Positions 1 through 13,107 of a stretch of 64,000 bases of DNA are shown here, piece by piece. A model generated the notes under the pieces. The model saw only the letters and a program-made list of their open reading frames with translations. It did no database searches and was not told the DNA's origin. Origin of the DNA: Trebouxia sp. TZW2008 (Eukaryota > Chlorophyta > Trebouxiophyceae > Trebouxiales > Trebouxiaceae); contig BDIU01000277.1 of assembly GCA_002118135.1 (NCBI GenBank), forward strand, positions 62,001 to 126,000. Direction: 5' to 3'. Position numbers and translations under genes: made by a program. Every line of letters starts with the position of its first letter. The stretch's first letter is position 1.

Positions 1-3000
1 CTTAGCCAAAAGGAAGCTTGCCCAAAAGAAAATCTCATGCATCTCTTGCAATGTAGATGCTGAAGACATTCGTTTTGGGCCAGCTTGCATTCTTGACGTT
101 TTGCTCAAGTCCAGTGATTCAGCAGTCACAGTGTATGCGCTTTCTTTATTGCCTCTTGAATCCTCTTCAGCTGAAAGTCAAGAGGCATGGACCAAAAGCA
201 ACTGGGTAGCTGGATCAAATGGGCAAGCCTGCAGTTGGCTCATCCAAGCTCTGACAAAGTCGAAATTTATCACTTTGCATCATGCAATGTTCAAGCTCTG
301 GCAAACTCAACATCCATCACCTAGCATCATGCAAGATGTATGGGTGTCATGCTGTTCTTCAGTAAATCCGCACAGCAGCAGCTCAAGTGTGTGACCCACT
401 CAGTTGGCTGTTACGCGCATTCACAATATACTATAGAACTAACAGTTTCATCATGACGTCACTTTGCCTCAGCAAGTTGTCACTTCAGCAAGTGAGGCAA
501 AGTCACAGTCCTCAAAGCCTGCATTCTGGTGTGCTTGTGACTTTGCAGTAGTCTGGAAACGCTGGCTGAGAACAGTGTTTCCTGCGCTCCAAGAGTACAA
601 GCATACCATGCATATTTTGGCGACCAGGAAGGCCAGCTATGCACACTTGTCAACGCCCCGTTGGAATGCCTAAGGCTCCACTGACATGGGAATGGTTCAT
701 GTTAGTTGACACAAGTGGCTGGTTCCAGTCAATCGCAAATGTTGCCTTCTGCCAGTGCAGATTCAGGAAAGTTTTGACCAGCATGGATTCTACAGGCATG
801 ATACAGAACAAATTATGGGTGTAGAATTGATTATTGATGCTGCTCTGTGCACACACTGTACACTCTGCATGCATGTCCAGAGGTAGGTAGTGGTTTGGAG
901 TACGTGATCAAGGACCTGTCTCTTCAAAATATAACAAGTTTTGCATGAGGCACTGAGCTGCTCATGTCTGTGCTTACCTTCACTGCAGCTGTTATGCTAA
1001 TGCTTGTTAAGGCAACCTTCTGTCTCTGGCCATGAATGATTGTCTTGCAATAAACAATGATTTCAAGATCTTTGAAAGGTCTTCGGATCATCACAGGCAA
1101 AGGTCCCCAACACATGCCAAGAATGCAGCACGGTATGCTTGGCTGACAATGCAAGACAACCTTGTGAATTACGAGCCATGTAAACATGCCAACCCATGGC
1201 TGTGCAATGCCTAGCGCTGCCTTGACACGAGTTGCATTTGACAGCACGTAAGCACCATAACAGCGGCAGCTGTATTGCTGACTCAAGCTAGCAATGCAGT
1301 GAATTGATTAGCTGAGTCCTGAGCGGATCAGAGGTTGCATGGTACTTGATATTGATATATGGCCATCTATACAGTGTGTTCCTAACCCACTATTCTGTGC
1401 TGTTTGTGAAGCCGGTGGTATGAGAGAGCTATGATAGCTGCATGCATGGATGGAGCTGCAGCCCCTCTGGGACTCATTTTGCTCAAAGCTGTTCAGCCAC
1501 GTGAGAGGAAGCAAAAAGGAAACACAAAATGACGCCAGAGACAACAAGAAGAAGGTGCTTGCATGCTGGAGTCATCCAACAGTCTACAACAGCATGAGTC
1601 AGATGAGCAACAAGATCAGTCGGGTGGTATGTCTGTCATCTTTGGCCAAGCAGAAGCAGCGCTGCACATATGCTGAAGGTCTGTTGTACAAGTAGCGTTG
1701 AGGAATCTGTCATGGCATCAGCACACACAATGCATGGCCAGCCATTATGATGCAGAGCCAAGCTGAAGTCAGAAGGCAAGTCTGCCAAAGGCAATGTCGC
1801 TTCTGAGTAGATCATACGTGAATGCAGGTATTACCACCATCAGGGTGTTTCGCAAAAGTGAGGGAGCTGCTGTCGCACTCGATCATGATGCAGTTGTCCA
1901 GATTGCTTGCACTAGAACAATGCTGTTTCAGTGCAATCTGTCTGGCGGATTGCAGTATGACTGAGTCCTGGCAAACTCTAATTGCTTGTCACTTTTGTGG
2001 GCAATATGTGCGCAATCCACTGTCATAATACGGCCAAACACGAGCATCAGCTTGCCATGTCATGTATTGTTCAGTGCTCTTGCAGCTGTGATTTGTGCAG
2101 GAATGACCACTGAGCCTTCACATCAGCCATCAAGCTGCAAACAGGTTATGCTGAAAGATGCATGGTGGCACTGTGCATTACACATGTTGTAATCAGGATA
2201 TCTTCAGTGTCTGCTGATCACGTATTATACACACTGCTCATACCCATGTGCCCTCTTGCCAACACCGAAGTAAAAAACAGTGACTAAGTACTGTGTCATC
2301 AATTATTAGTCGCTTCTGACCATGCACAATGCAATGAGTGGTGCCGCTGATTACCATAAACCTTACTCCAAGCCAGATCACCTGATCAAGCAGCTCAGCA
2401 GAAAGCAAACAATGTTACCAAGCTTCTTGTACAGATGAGAGCACAAAACGGGCATCGCAAGTGAGCTAGTTGAAAAAATACATTGCTTCTGGGCTGAGCA
2501 AAGACAGTGGTGCCTGCTTGGGTTCGATGGAAGTGTCCACACAGGCTGCAGTTGATGCACTTGTCAGCTATGGGTGTTTGACAGCAGAAAACTGTCATGT
2601 GGCGGTTGCCCGCTGCTGAAACTTGACAGCTGACATGTGTCAGTTGCTGTCCTACAAGTTCAAGCCCAATCAAAAGACAACCATTCTGATGGGTAGGTCT
2701 TGGAGAACGTGAGCTGAGACCCACCGATGTTAACAAGTCACATTTTGATTCAGGATCCTGACCTTACTGCCCATGAGATGCCAGACAACTTCTGGGGACA
2801 CATAGGCATCAGGCCCAAAGCCAATGCAGGATGACTGTGTTGGCATTGCAAGTGCGATGATATAGTACAGCACCCAATGCAGTCATACTGTGTTTTGTCT
2901 ACGCAGTGGCTTGCACTTCCCTGTCTTGGAACAACTGTGTACTATTGAAATCCTGAGTACAATGTCTTCAAAGCTGCACAGTGTTGAGGATGTGACCTTG

Positions 3001-3449
3001 TTGCCGAGATGCCATCTTGCTGTGATTGTTGATCACAAACTTTTGTACGCTGACACATGCCGATGCAAGTGTTGAAATGGATTGAGCATAAGTTGTCGCA
3101 GTTACAGGTGGCAGGGGCACTTCTGCGGTAGCTGGACGTGTTTGCTGGTCATGATGAGCCAGGAACATATATAGAGACATGACAGTTCTGCCAGTCTCTG
3201 TGTGCGGACCATTTGTGCCGTTCCTTGTCAAAGTTGCAGGCCTGAGTGAGATGAACAAACCCACAACCATGAGTCTTGCTCAATAAGCTTGAGCAAGGTC
3301 ATTGACCACAAGACATGGTTGAGGATGTGTACATGCCCAAGCTGGATTGTGCGGCACAGAGCTTCTGCACTTGATGCACACCCACAAGTTGAATCTAGTG
3401 ACATGGATATACAACTGACTGTTCAAATTTGCATTTGTTCTGCCATTCC
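1..3449. other. Stretch without a recognisable gene
   Basis: No reading frame here shows a recognisable domain, and I could not chain exons with matching phases on either strand. The sequence is CpG-poor and rich in TGCA, like the introns elsewhere in the window. It may be intergenic, or it may hold long introns of a gene whose exons I do not recognise. Confidence 0.4.
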
Positions 3450-4300
3450 TCGTTGAAACCCCAGCCCCAGAATGATCTTATTGACCCAGTCACTAGAGCT
3501 ACGCGTACTGAGCTTGTGCGCAGAGCAAGGCAACGGCCACAATGGGTGTACACCCAGAATACCCGTCGATGGTACCAGTGATGCGTGTTCGCGGGAAAGA
3601 ATGGGTGGCAAAGGTCTTCTGTACTAGCATGCATACCCGTAAACCAGGCCCAGCGGCTCAGCACTGCAATAGAGTATGTCAGGCCTGTAGGCCCACCCAG
3701 ACAGCACAATTCCACTTTATGCCAACACACCCAGTTGAAATGTGTGAAGCTCCTGCGTTTGACTTGGTGCATGGCACTGCAGACGGCCAAACTGTTGGCA
3801 GGAGGGCCAGGCCTTACTTGCAAACAAAGCGGGAGTAACCCTCAAACAAGCCTTTCGCCTTGCTTTCCCAGCCTGGCTCACGCTTTGCGCGCCGATGTCC
3901 TCGTTAAGCGGTCGAAAGCAAGGTGTCTGAACTGGTACCCTGTAGCGCGAACGTTTCGAAGTGCACTGACGTGAAAACGAAGCATTAGCTTTTGCAAAAG
4001 GCATCGCAAAAGACTGCAGACCTTTCCGACGAAGATCGCGAACGCCCGAAAGGCTGCAGGTGTTTGTCAATAGATCCGTGCGACCTGCAGACACGGCTAG
4101 CTCACGCAGAAAAGTTGTGTTCAATAAGCAGCAAACAAAAAGACGCGCACTTCCATTCGAAACCTTTGGCAAGAGGTTGTGACGTCGAGCCGCAAAGACC
4201 CTGCAGGTCGGAAAGAACGAGAAGATGATCAAACGTATCGGAAGGCGGCTACTAGCCGGTAGCAATACTGATTCAGACCTGCACGTATCTTGCAAGCTTC
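3450..4300. promoter_or_regulatory. CpG-rich block, likely 5' gene region
   Basis: CG dinucleotides are clearly denser here than in the DNA on both sides. The same contrast appears at the start of every well-supported gene in this window. The block lies just upstream of the tentative small gene starting at 4225. It is longer than the other such blocks, so it could also serve an unrecognised gene on the minus strand. The promoter role is inferred. Confidence 0.35.
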
Positions 4301-5446
4301 CTCACGTGAGTTTGTTGTGCAACAAAGCAGAATCGGCATTCAGTTAGGCGCTGTTTGTGGAATGGGTGCAGTGCAAACCCACGATGAAGAAGATGGTGCA
4401 TACGGCCTCAGCTTGACGGTGAGTAAGAAGCTGAAGAAGAAGTTGCTTGTGTGCTTCATTTGAGTACTGATTCAAACTGGCAGCAACTCAGATATAAGCA
4501 GACCTGAGGCTGCTGCAAAACCGCACCATGCAAGGCACCATGCAAGATTACTCCTGGCCCCCTTGAAAATCTTGAGGTTGTGCTGTTCCGCAAAGCCTCA
4601 CATATCAAGAAGCTGCAGAGCCGGCAAGAAAGTCACTGGGCATCATCAGAACCCACAAGCTGACAGAAAGCGTATGGCTAATATAAACACTCTGTGAGGT
4701 AGCTACCAATGTAGGGTTTTGCAAGCGCTGCAAGTCAAGCTTGAGCACTGCCGCAGTATTGGGCTGAAACTTTTGCTAATGGCGCAGTGTGAAGACAATT
4801 GTGCACAACTGTCTAGCAAGAGGCTTTGCTGTGCACGTCTGTTGGCTTTGCAGCTACACAATACTTGAGTGACCTGTCACGAACTGGCCAATTGCACGCA
4901 ATGCACTAGCAACACCAGGGACTGCAAGCTGGCCTTGTGTGTAGGTAATTTGCGGACACATTGGCTGAGACCTGGTTTGAAGTCATGCATCAAGCCATGG
5001 GAGTGTGCCTGGGCAGTGCAATGGTATGGCTGATGTTGGAGTGGTTGTGTTAGGCACTGGCAGCTAAAGCAGGTATTGACAGCTAGACAGGTTCTTGTGG
5101 TTCCATTATACAGCCTTCCACAGCTCAGCACAATTGGTCTGCAACGAAAGCTGCAAGACAGCAGGTGAGCACCGCACAAAGCTGTGTGCACTGAAGTCAT
5201 GGGCTCATGCACATAACGCGGATTTGCCAAACTCAACACAAGGTTATCACATGACTGATTTTGTTGCTGAGTCATTCATCTTATGTGGTGCAGCGTGACT
5301 GCTAACGGTGAGTGAACACGCTGCATCACAGGCATTGACACAAGAGATAGCACAAGTTAAATCACATCAAGGCGTCGTGGGCATCACTACTGATACATTC
5401 TTCCTGTTGCAGCAAGGAAAAGCTTAAATCTTTGCTGGCCGAGTAA
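4225..5446 (+). CDS. Tentative small multi-exon gene, unknown function
   Basis: I do not recognise the product. The evidence is only structural. An ATG at 4225 opens an exon (4225-4305) ending CAC|GTGAGT. Exon 4344-4418 follows in phase 0 and ends ACG|GTGAGT. Exon 5124-5164 ends in phase 2 at AG|GTGAGC. A last exon at 5413-5446 completes the codon and reads KEKLKSLLAE before a TAA. The C-terminal residues look like a short helix (LSTIGLQRKLQDS then KEKLKSLLAE). One or more middle exons between 4419 and 5123 may be missing from this model; 4753-4785 is a weak candidate. The start lies at the edge of a CpG-rich block, as for other genes here. The protein would be under 150 residues. It could be a chance chain of splice-like sites. 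Confidence 0.35.
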
Positions 5447-6849
5447 AATTTCGCTGGAATGGGCACATGTGGGAGGCAAGAAATGTCAAACTGCAGCAAT
5501 TCTGTTATGACGCAGAGGCTATGCACGTGATACAATGCATGCACAAGTGCCATGGCCTGCACTGCCCAGCATGTGCACTGTACCTAGTGCTCGACTCTGC
5601 TTCTGCATGGTACACCATGTCATACGTACACAACTACTGCATCAGGACTAGAGCAGCAGCAGCAGTAGCAGCAGCAGCAGCAAGGATGCAGTGTGGGTTG
5701 CATTGCTGGTGTCAAGGTTGCTTGTACCCAGTTGCCAATGTTAGCAACAATTGGGCTTGTCAACATGTTTTTGAGTCAGCGTCTGAGCATGCTCTATGGC
5801 AAGAGCTCAGGGAAACGTGCTTCTGGCTGAACATCTCACTCTTGTCATCAAGGTCTAGCAAAGCAGTTGGTGCAACAGTACCAGAGCAAACACCTTCTGC
5901 TTCCACAGCATGAGAACTTGAAGTGAACCAAAGCTTAGGAGTCTTAGCAGGCCCAAGACCAAAGCATAATTCTTCAGCTCAGTGTTGTGCTGATTGGCTA
6001 GGCCATAGGCCAACCCTCATAAAAAGCAGCAGCAAGAGCAGCCTACTGCAAAAGTGTCACAAATGTGGCAGTCCACGTTTGTCACTGTACAACAGGACTG
6101 TGAACTTCCTCTCTATCTAACAAGGTTGCTGCTTGCAGAGTTGGTTGGTGATTGCTTTTCTGCCTCTGAGGTGTTTGCATACCAGCAGTGTGTTGCACTA
6201 GCTGGTCATTACTCCACCAGCTGCAGCAATGCTACCAGCACAGTAACTTTGCTTTGTCAACACACTTGCTGTAAGGACATTCTTGATGTAGAGACAATGC
6301 AATTGGCAACAAATCACTGCATGCTTACTGCAGTGGCACCGCTGAGTAGTGACAACTTGATACAATTGTAAGGACCATCTCCTTGGGAACCAAAGCAGTC
6401 ATTACAAAGAGAAGTCACTATGACTTTACTCCACTGCCTTGCTGCACAATAGCCTTACACCAGCTTGAGAACCTGAGAGCAGGCCATACTTGAAACAGCT
6501 GCGGGCTTCGATGCTATACCGTTGCGGGCCCAGTTGTTAACACTGCATCGAATTATGGGTTGTTGCAGATAAAGACAGTACTGCATCTGCTTTCCACATT
6601 TTCAGTAGTCACTACACGTTGTCACTGAGTGATTCAAAGATTGACTGTGGGTGGTTGACCAAGAGCAAATTTCTGATGTCACAACTTGACTCAATTGACT
6701 AGTTGCAACCTGAATCACAAGCAAATTTGGCGAGTCTTTCAGCACGGAACCAGATTTTATGAGCGACTGGAAATTAGAGTCTGAAGGCACCTCACATGCA
6801 TGTGCCTGTTGGCGTTTAAAATTGGGGGGCGTGGACCCCTCCACAAATT
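5447..6849. other. Stretch without a recognisable gene
   Basis: I see no supportable exons. The region has a short imperfect AGC run near 5648-5682, which gives alanine-rich open frames that look spurious. The sequence is CpG-poor. Confidence 0.4.
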
Positions 6850-7440
6850 GAGTGGGAGGTGAAGGCTAGCTAACAACGCTCTCAATCAACGCAAGGGGTC
6901 CTTTTGGAGTCTTGAACTGGGTGTAGACCAAGCAGCCAATGAGACCACTGGGTAGAGATTCTGAAGCGCCTGACTCACATACTATTTGTTGAGAGAAGGC
7001 TTCGTTTCTGCGCAAGCTGCTTAGTATAATGCTGGTAGGCACGCCATGACTAACCACGTGCGCCCTCACAGGGGTAACCTTAGTCACCAACAGTCTCGTC
7101 CGCCGCTAAACCCGCCCTGAAGGCTTGTGAGCAGGCTTGGCCCGCCAGGCCTATGTCCGGCGGTTTAGGGAAAGGCAAAGTCACATGGGACCCCGCAGGT
7201 AGAACGTAGTTCCTGATCTGGGCACTTCTCGGATCAACGACGTTTCCCGCATCGATGCGGCTTGTGACTTGCCGAACATTACCAGTCATGCGTGACAATA
7301 TAGACGTGCCGAACTAGAAAGACAGGGTCAGAGCTGTCTTGTGCACACTAAAAGAAGACGAGGCTGCCCTTTGCAGGATACACGGGGAATACTGCGTGCG
7401 AAGAAGTCACTGTCGCAGCCATTATCTCGTGACCCACAAA
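6850..7440 (+). promoter_or_regulatory. CpG-rich 5' region of the UDP-glycosyltransferase gene
   Basis: CG dinucleotides become frequent from about 6850 and are densest around 7080-7320, directly before the ATG at 7441. I could not place a TATA box or a transcription start with confidence. Confidence 0.4.
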
Positions 7441-10400
7441 ATGTGCAGCAAGCGTACATTGCTTGTCGCTCTTGCGTGTTTGTCATGCTCACAAGCCCAC
7501 TCGGAGTCAACCGTCCCGGGATTTTTTGCCGACAGCAGTCAGGCTAAATTTGTCGTTTTCCCTGGTTGTGTCAACTCTCACTGGTACCAAGCACTGGCTG
7601 TCATCAAGCAGCTTTCCAAGCGTGGTCACGAGATTCAGGTAATTACCTGACAAGCATACTGCTACGGACGCATCAGACAAACATAAATGCAGGCTTATGC
7701 GCTTCATTTGTCAGCTGCAGTTTCATTTGTTGTTTTGCTTGCTTGTATGCACGAAGGCCATTGCCTGAAACCTGCTTTTGAAAAGGGTGTTCTGGGTTGT
7801 AATAAAATGCCCTACAACCAGGTAGTCCTCACCTTAGAGTACGCTGAGACTTGGCAGCCTAGGCTCTCAGAGCTTCCCCATGTCAGCGTTGTGTCGTACA
7901 ACACTTCAGTCCATGATGAATTGGCCATCCGACAGCAAATCCGGGCGGGTCAGCGTGCTATGGGCTTGAGTGGCCTGCGGGACATTTTCGGCTTACCACA
8001 ACACTCTGAGCCAATGTTACAAGATACAGAGCTGCACAGAAAGATTCAGGTATGCTTGCATGAGGCTGCATATCTACAAATTGTTTGCAATTTTGTGCTG
8101 CGAACACAGTTTGACAAGCTCACATCTAGGAAGTAGATTTGCGCTTGGACAACGGCTTATACTGCAATAGATTAGCATTTGGCAGCATCCAAAGGCTCTT
8201 GCAACTCATGCCTGTGTCTCCTGCAACCCACAATACAACAGAGGGCATGGCGCCTCCCTGACTGAATGTGCTTGCTAGCCGTTGGACATGCCAACGCCAC
8301 ACTCTGACGGAATGCCAAGTTGTTGGCAGCGCAAGCCCTAGTGTGCAACTCTTGTCCATATAGCCAAGCGTTGTTTTTTACGAAGCTTGGTGCCAGATTT
8401 GGCACCTTGTGCTTTCATGATTGCTGACACAACGAACCTACCTGACAAGGCCAGGGCTGTCATCTCAGTCAGAAGTCATGCATATGACAGTGCCATGAGC
8501 TATATATGACAGTGTCCCCCAATTTGGTGCCCATGCAGAACTTTGCTCCAGACTTGGCGCTAGTGGATGTGGTGCTTGCTGGCGGAACAGCAATGGCTGA
8601 CAAGCTGGGTATTCCAAAGGCCATTTTGTACATCACCGGGGCCCTTCCTCCCATCGTCGGGCATGCATATGGCTCTGGTGCCCAGCTGCTCTCCACAGTG
8701 CCTCAATGGCAAACAGAATTGCCGAGACACATGGTACAACTGTCACCACAAGTGTTGCTGTGTTGAGGAGCGAGTATGCTTTGCAAAACAAAATGTGCAA
8801 TGCGCCAACAAGCATAACTCCCTTGAGGCAACGGCACAACATGCCAAGCTAATATGCTGGCGACCAACTGCTCTCAACAGCCGACTAGACCAACATGCTC
8901 AACAAAGTGGTGGCAGTTGCCGGTAGCTGTCAATGTCTTTATCCACACATGTTTGCACAAGCAGTCTCTACGCTGAGCATGCAGTTCTACACGCAAGAGG
9001 GATCTTCTGCTACTTGCTGTATGGGAATGGGGCTTGGGCTCTGAGGTTTGGACCTGCATTTTGGGAGGGTTAGGCTTGGGTGTCCATCTGTGTTCAATGA
9101 AGGCAGGCAGACACCAATGGAGTACACCTTTTGGGGCCACTGTAGCCGTTGAAGTGGTGACCAGAAGCCATGTGTAATGTTGGACTGCCGAGCTGTCAAC
9201 TGGAGATGTATGGTGTTCTGCTGCAAATTGCTCCTACGCTGCTTGTCTAGCCTTCAACCATTTCATCGCCAAATGCATGCCTGCAGACCTTTTTCCAGCG
9301 AATTCAGAACCTTCTAGGCTACCTAATGAACATGGGAGTATGGAGCTATGTGATTGAGCCTCTCATGGACGAGACTGTCTGGTGAGATTTGTTGCATACG
9401 AATGTATTAGCGCGCTGCACAGCTTATTTACTCCACCAAGCACTCCATATGACCTGGGAAATCAAGCATTTACACCATTTCCAAATGTTTAATCCAGCAT
9501 GTCAGACTTGATGCATTGCAGTGCTCTGCTTGCAACAGCATTTGAACACTTTTGCACCAGCCACAGGCAGCTCAATCCTCCCACCTGGTTTTGCTCATAG
9601 GATTCGTTGTCTGCGTTGTTGATCAGCTGACAATCCACACTGTGCAAACTGCTGTATGATGTGTGCAGGAAAAAATACAATATACCTCCTTACTCCTATT
9701 CACAGTCCAATAGAGAGGTAGCTTTAGTTTTGTTACACTCTGACTGGGCAACCACCAATCCTGAGCCTCTAGGACCCCACATTGTCTCTGTTGGGGCTCT
9801 CACGGCACACCCGGCCAAGGCCCTGCCCTCTGACTTGGAGGAGTTCATGCAATCAGCCGAGAATCATGGAGTGGTGTATGCCTCACTTGGAACCACTGCT
9901 ATCCCAGGTGATACCAGAAAAGAAAAGGCTATGCCATCAAGCGATCATAACAGTAGTATCAGGCAATCATAGAATTTGGGCAAACTGACCTCTCTAGGCA
10001 TACCAACCATTTTTAGATGTGGCTGTGCATGCACATGGGTGGCAGGGTGAGCTTGTGATGTAGCAAGAGAGCCTTCATTTGCGCTTTTAACCAAGCTTTG
10101 GCTGCTTAGATCACCAAGCACATCTCTCACAATCATTGGAGCCAGTGCTGCAAAGGTCTTGGCACTCTGCTGTGGTCAGCAAATGCCATACACAGTCAGC
10201 AGTCTGCTGCAGTCAACAGGCTTCTGTGGAGACGCAGTTGGTCAACACCAGCCAGACCTTCATCTCAGTCTGGCTGTAAGGGGTGACAGGATTGAGCTTT
10301 GCGGGCTGGAGGTTCAGACCTCAACCTTCAAAATAAACATACATAGATACGCTCCCTATGCGACACGGCATGTGATTTGCGGCAGGAGTGCAGCCCACTA

Positions 10401-12019
10401 GCCGTCGCTTTTGCTGCTGCTTTCAGAGATTGCGGAGCTGCGGGCCATTGCACAAGGGCTGGCTGCAATGGCCCCTACCAAGGCCCTGTGGAAGCTTTCT
10501 GATACAGACTTGGTCATGCTGGGCAACAGCACCCTGAGTTTAGGGAGCAATGTGAAAACAGTGAAGTGGGCTCCCCAAAATGACGTCCTGGGGCATCCCA
10601 GCGTCAAGGCCTTTTATACTCAGGGAGGTGCCAACAGCTTCAACGAGGTCAGCAGCCGACTATTCAAACACATATACTCTGGCGTGAATTTCACCTCTAG
10701 CCCTGGCAAGTAATAGCCTGCTTGTTTGCCATCCCGTTGTTTGTCGCGTTGTCTGGTGTGAAACATTTCATGGAAATTTTCAACAACATACAAGCTAATG
10801 ATGTATTGCCAATGCTGCCACCCAGATAGCTTAAAAGGGGCAATAAGTGCTGTTATGAGGCATAAGCCACAAAGGCATACCTGAGTAGCTCATGCTTGCT
10901 ATGTGGCCTTGATGCGTGATGGGGTCAGGCTCTGTGAATTTCAGAGGCTGAACCCTGTGCTTGCTGCAGGCATCTTATCACGGCGTGCCAATTGTGGGAA
11001 TGGCAATGATTGGTGAACAGCCCGACAATCTGGCACGAGCTGTGGAACGGGGCTATGGCTTGACTGTGAGTGTGAAGAAGCTGGACACTCTGGCACAGGA
11101 CCTGGAGCAGGCACTCAAACGGCTTCTGACTGAGTTCAGCTTCAGTGCCAACGCCGCTAGGATCTCGCACATCATGCGTGCCCACAGGCTGACGCCTGCT
11201 GAGAAAGCTGCAGGCAAGACTGTATATCATGAAGCCATGCTTGCTTAGCGCATGCCGCAGTCTTTACACATTCATTTGCAGCCAGACAGTTTGGCATGCT
11301 AGGCACAGCAAGAGGACTTGGTTTCCTGCCTCAAGCTCAGTGGTCTTGGGCTCAGTTCAGTCCAAAGTTGCACAACACATCGCAGACTGCAGACAGGTGT
11401 CTTGTGAGTATTCTTGTTGTTCAACAGCTCTCCAAACATGTGTCTATGGATCATAGACGGATCCTTCATGACTTTTTGACTCGTCAACAGACATCAAGCC
11501 ATGCTGCTGCATGGCTGCACTACCAACAAACAAGTTGGGTCAATGGGTCAGCAAGCTGGGTAGATGTGCTCTCATCAGCTGGCTGCTTCTTGGCGATACT
11601 TTGTGGACAACCCAGTTGCACACTCTGCCCAACATACTTAGGCTCAGCATGCTACGCACTTGCGCGCAACTCCCACCTGGGCAATGATGCTGGCTGGATC
11701 TGCAGTTGTCATGCGTGCATCAGCACATGCATGTCACAACCATGCACTAGGTTATGCACAAACGCACAAGGCCACGCACAACTTTGCAGATGCACTGGAG
11801 CATGCAGCATGGACCAAGGGATCTCGCCACATGCAACCCTTGAGAGATGACCTCAGCTGGTTGCAACACAGCTCCCTAGACGTCATTCTGTTTGTGGCTA
11901 TTGTCATTGCCGCAATTATGGCTGCAGCTGTTGCAGCAGTGATCTACTGCAGCAAGCAGCTGGTATTCTGGCTATGCAAAGCCAGGCGTGTTGATGAGGC
12001 TCATGCGCATGCAGCCTAA
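7441..12019 (+). CDS. UDP-glycosyltransferase, membrane-anchored (GT1 family)
   Basis: Transfers a sugar from a UDP-sugar to a small acceptor, probably in the ER lumen. Eight exons (7441-7638, 7822-8049, 8539-8733, 9287-9381, 9669-9907, 10427-10647, 10970-11213, 11790-12019) total 1650 nt, giving 549 residues, with matching phases at every junction. The N-terminus is a signal peptide (MCSKRTLLVALACLSC). It is followed by FPGCVNSHWYQAL, whose His is the expected catalytic base. The donor-binding signature is in exon 6 (VKWAPQNDVLGHP, then FYTQGGANSFNE). The usual His of the HGG motif is Gln here, a substitution the family tolerates. Exon 7 has GVPIVGM and EQPDN. The C-terminus carries one transmembrane helix (about 11875-11960) and a basic tail, as in animal-type UGTs. 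Intron 7 uses a GC donor (GCAG|GCAAGA). The acceptor substrate cannot be told from sequence. Confidence 0.93.
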
Positions 12020-12321
12020 CAAGTTTACCAAATCATGATATTTTCAAGTCTCAGCTGCTTTTTTGAAAGAGTGCCACTCCTACCATAGCATTGTTGTTAT
12101 TGTGGCAGTGTTACTCTCACAGTCATGGTCTGCACTTTTCTGTTGGTGATTTGTACATGTTGAGTCAATCATTCATAATTCATTGTTGAGTTGGACGGTT
12201 CGAACATCAGGAACAACTTGCTTGGACAGAGTTTGAGTTTTTGCAGCATTGCTGTAGACAAGCTTTGAATTTTGTAATGATGAATCTGGTAGTCATTCTA
12301 AATGTTCAAATTGTACCACAG

Positions 12322-12865
12322 GATGACTTGCTGGTAAAAGACGTTGCTGGAAAGCACGTCTGGATCAATGCATCATTTGCACGTATGCCTGCATTCATCA
12401 AACATTACCTGGATTGCAAGGCCGAGGACCCAGACCATACATGTGCATGCATTGTTGTGCCTAAAGGTGCTGGCCATTGGAAGCAGTTGCTCAGTGCCAC
12501 AGAATTGCTTAGAGCATATGGTAAAGGTGAGTGCATGCTGGTAGACAAACTTGCATACAGTGATGTATGTGGTCATCATACATCATCACGTCATCAGCAT
12601 GTCAGGAGGCTGTTGAGGTCTGGTATGATCCTCCTAAGCCAGTGTTACTAAATGCATTGGAAGGCAAAATGTAAAGATGCATTTTGCTTGTGCAGTTTCT
12701 GGAGTGCCTGGATGTGCTTTGTTGGATTCTGGTGCAAAGGTGCCATTCATCAGTGGGGCATATGCGCGCAGGACTCAAGGCAAAATCGCGAGGCAGGCGT
12801 TGACTGCTGTTGCGCAGCAGCCTGGCATCTGGTGCATTGCGCGTCTCAAAATCCGTCCTCGGTAG
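12322..12865 (+). mobile_element. Decayed Ty3-like retroelement remnant
   Basis: Two coding fragments lie in different frames. The first (about 12322-12530) contains HVWINASFARMPAFIKHYLD and CACIVVPKGAGHW, a phage-methyltransferase-like segment that I associate with green-algal LTR retroelements. The second (12677-12865) contains GCALLDSGAKVPFIS, with the DSGA of a retroviral-type aspartic protease. Between them is a stretch reading VEVWYDPPKP that runs into a stop. So there is a frameshift and at least one stop, and no reverse transcriptase, integrase or LTRs were seen nearby. The remnant is non-functional. The 12020-12321 gap upstream holds nothing I recognise. The family assignment rests on recalled resemblance. 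Confidence 0.6.
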
Positions 12866-13107
12866 AAGTGTTCTCCTCTGTTCTGTTCTGTGCTGCACTC
12901 GAGTCTGGTGACGTCAGACTCGTGAACTGTCTTCTCACACTGTTTGTGACAGCGTGACAAGTAGATACACGCATCAGGTCTGACACTTCACTTGTTTACT
13001 TTTTGCAAAGATGCCGTCTTTCAAATTTTGAGTTGTCTGAGTCTTTGCTTCAGATCCTTTGCGTTCACCTTCCAGGTGCATTCAGGAGAAAACATATCTA
13101 CATCAAG
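12770..13107 (+). promoter_or_regulatory. CpG-rich 5' region of the 180-aa protein gene
   Basis: CG dinucleotides are frequent from about 12770 through the first exon at 13108. The block overlaps the 3' end of the retroelement remnant, so part of that remnant may now act as leader or promoter sequence. This is inference. Confidence 0.35.

Noticed and set aside
3717..4295. A 192-codon minus-strand open frame
   Set aside because: It lies in a CpG-rich promoter-like block, has no recognisable motif or compatible splice neighbours, and stops are rarer in such sequence.
5467..5913. A 148-codon frame with an Ala run
   Set aside because: The Ala run comes from an AGC repeat. No homology or splice context supports coding.
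10608..10625. Loss of UGT function because HGG is QGG
   Set aside because: Gln is an accepted residue at this position of the UGT signature, and all other motifs are present.
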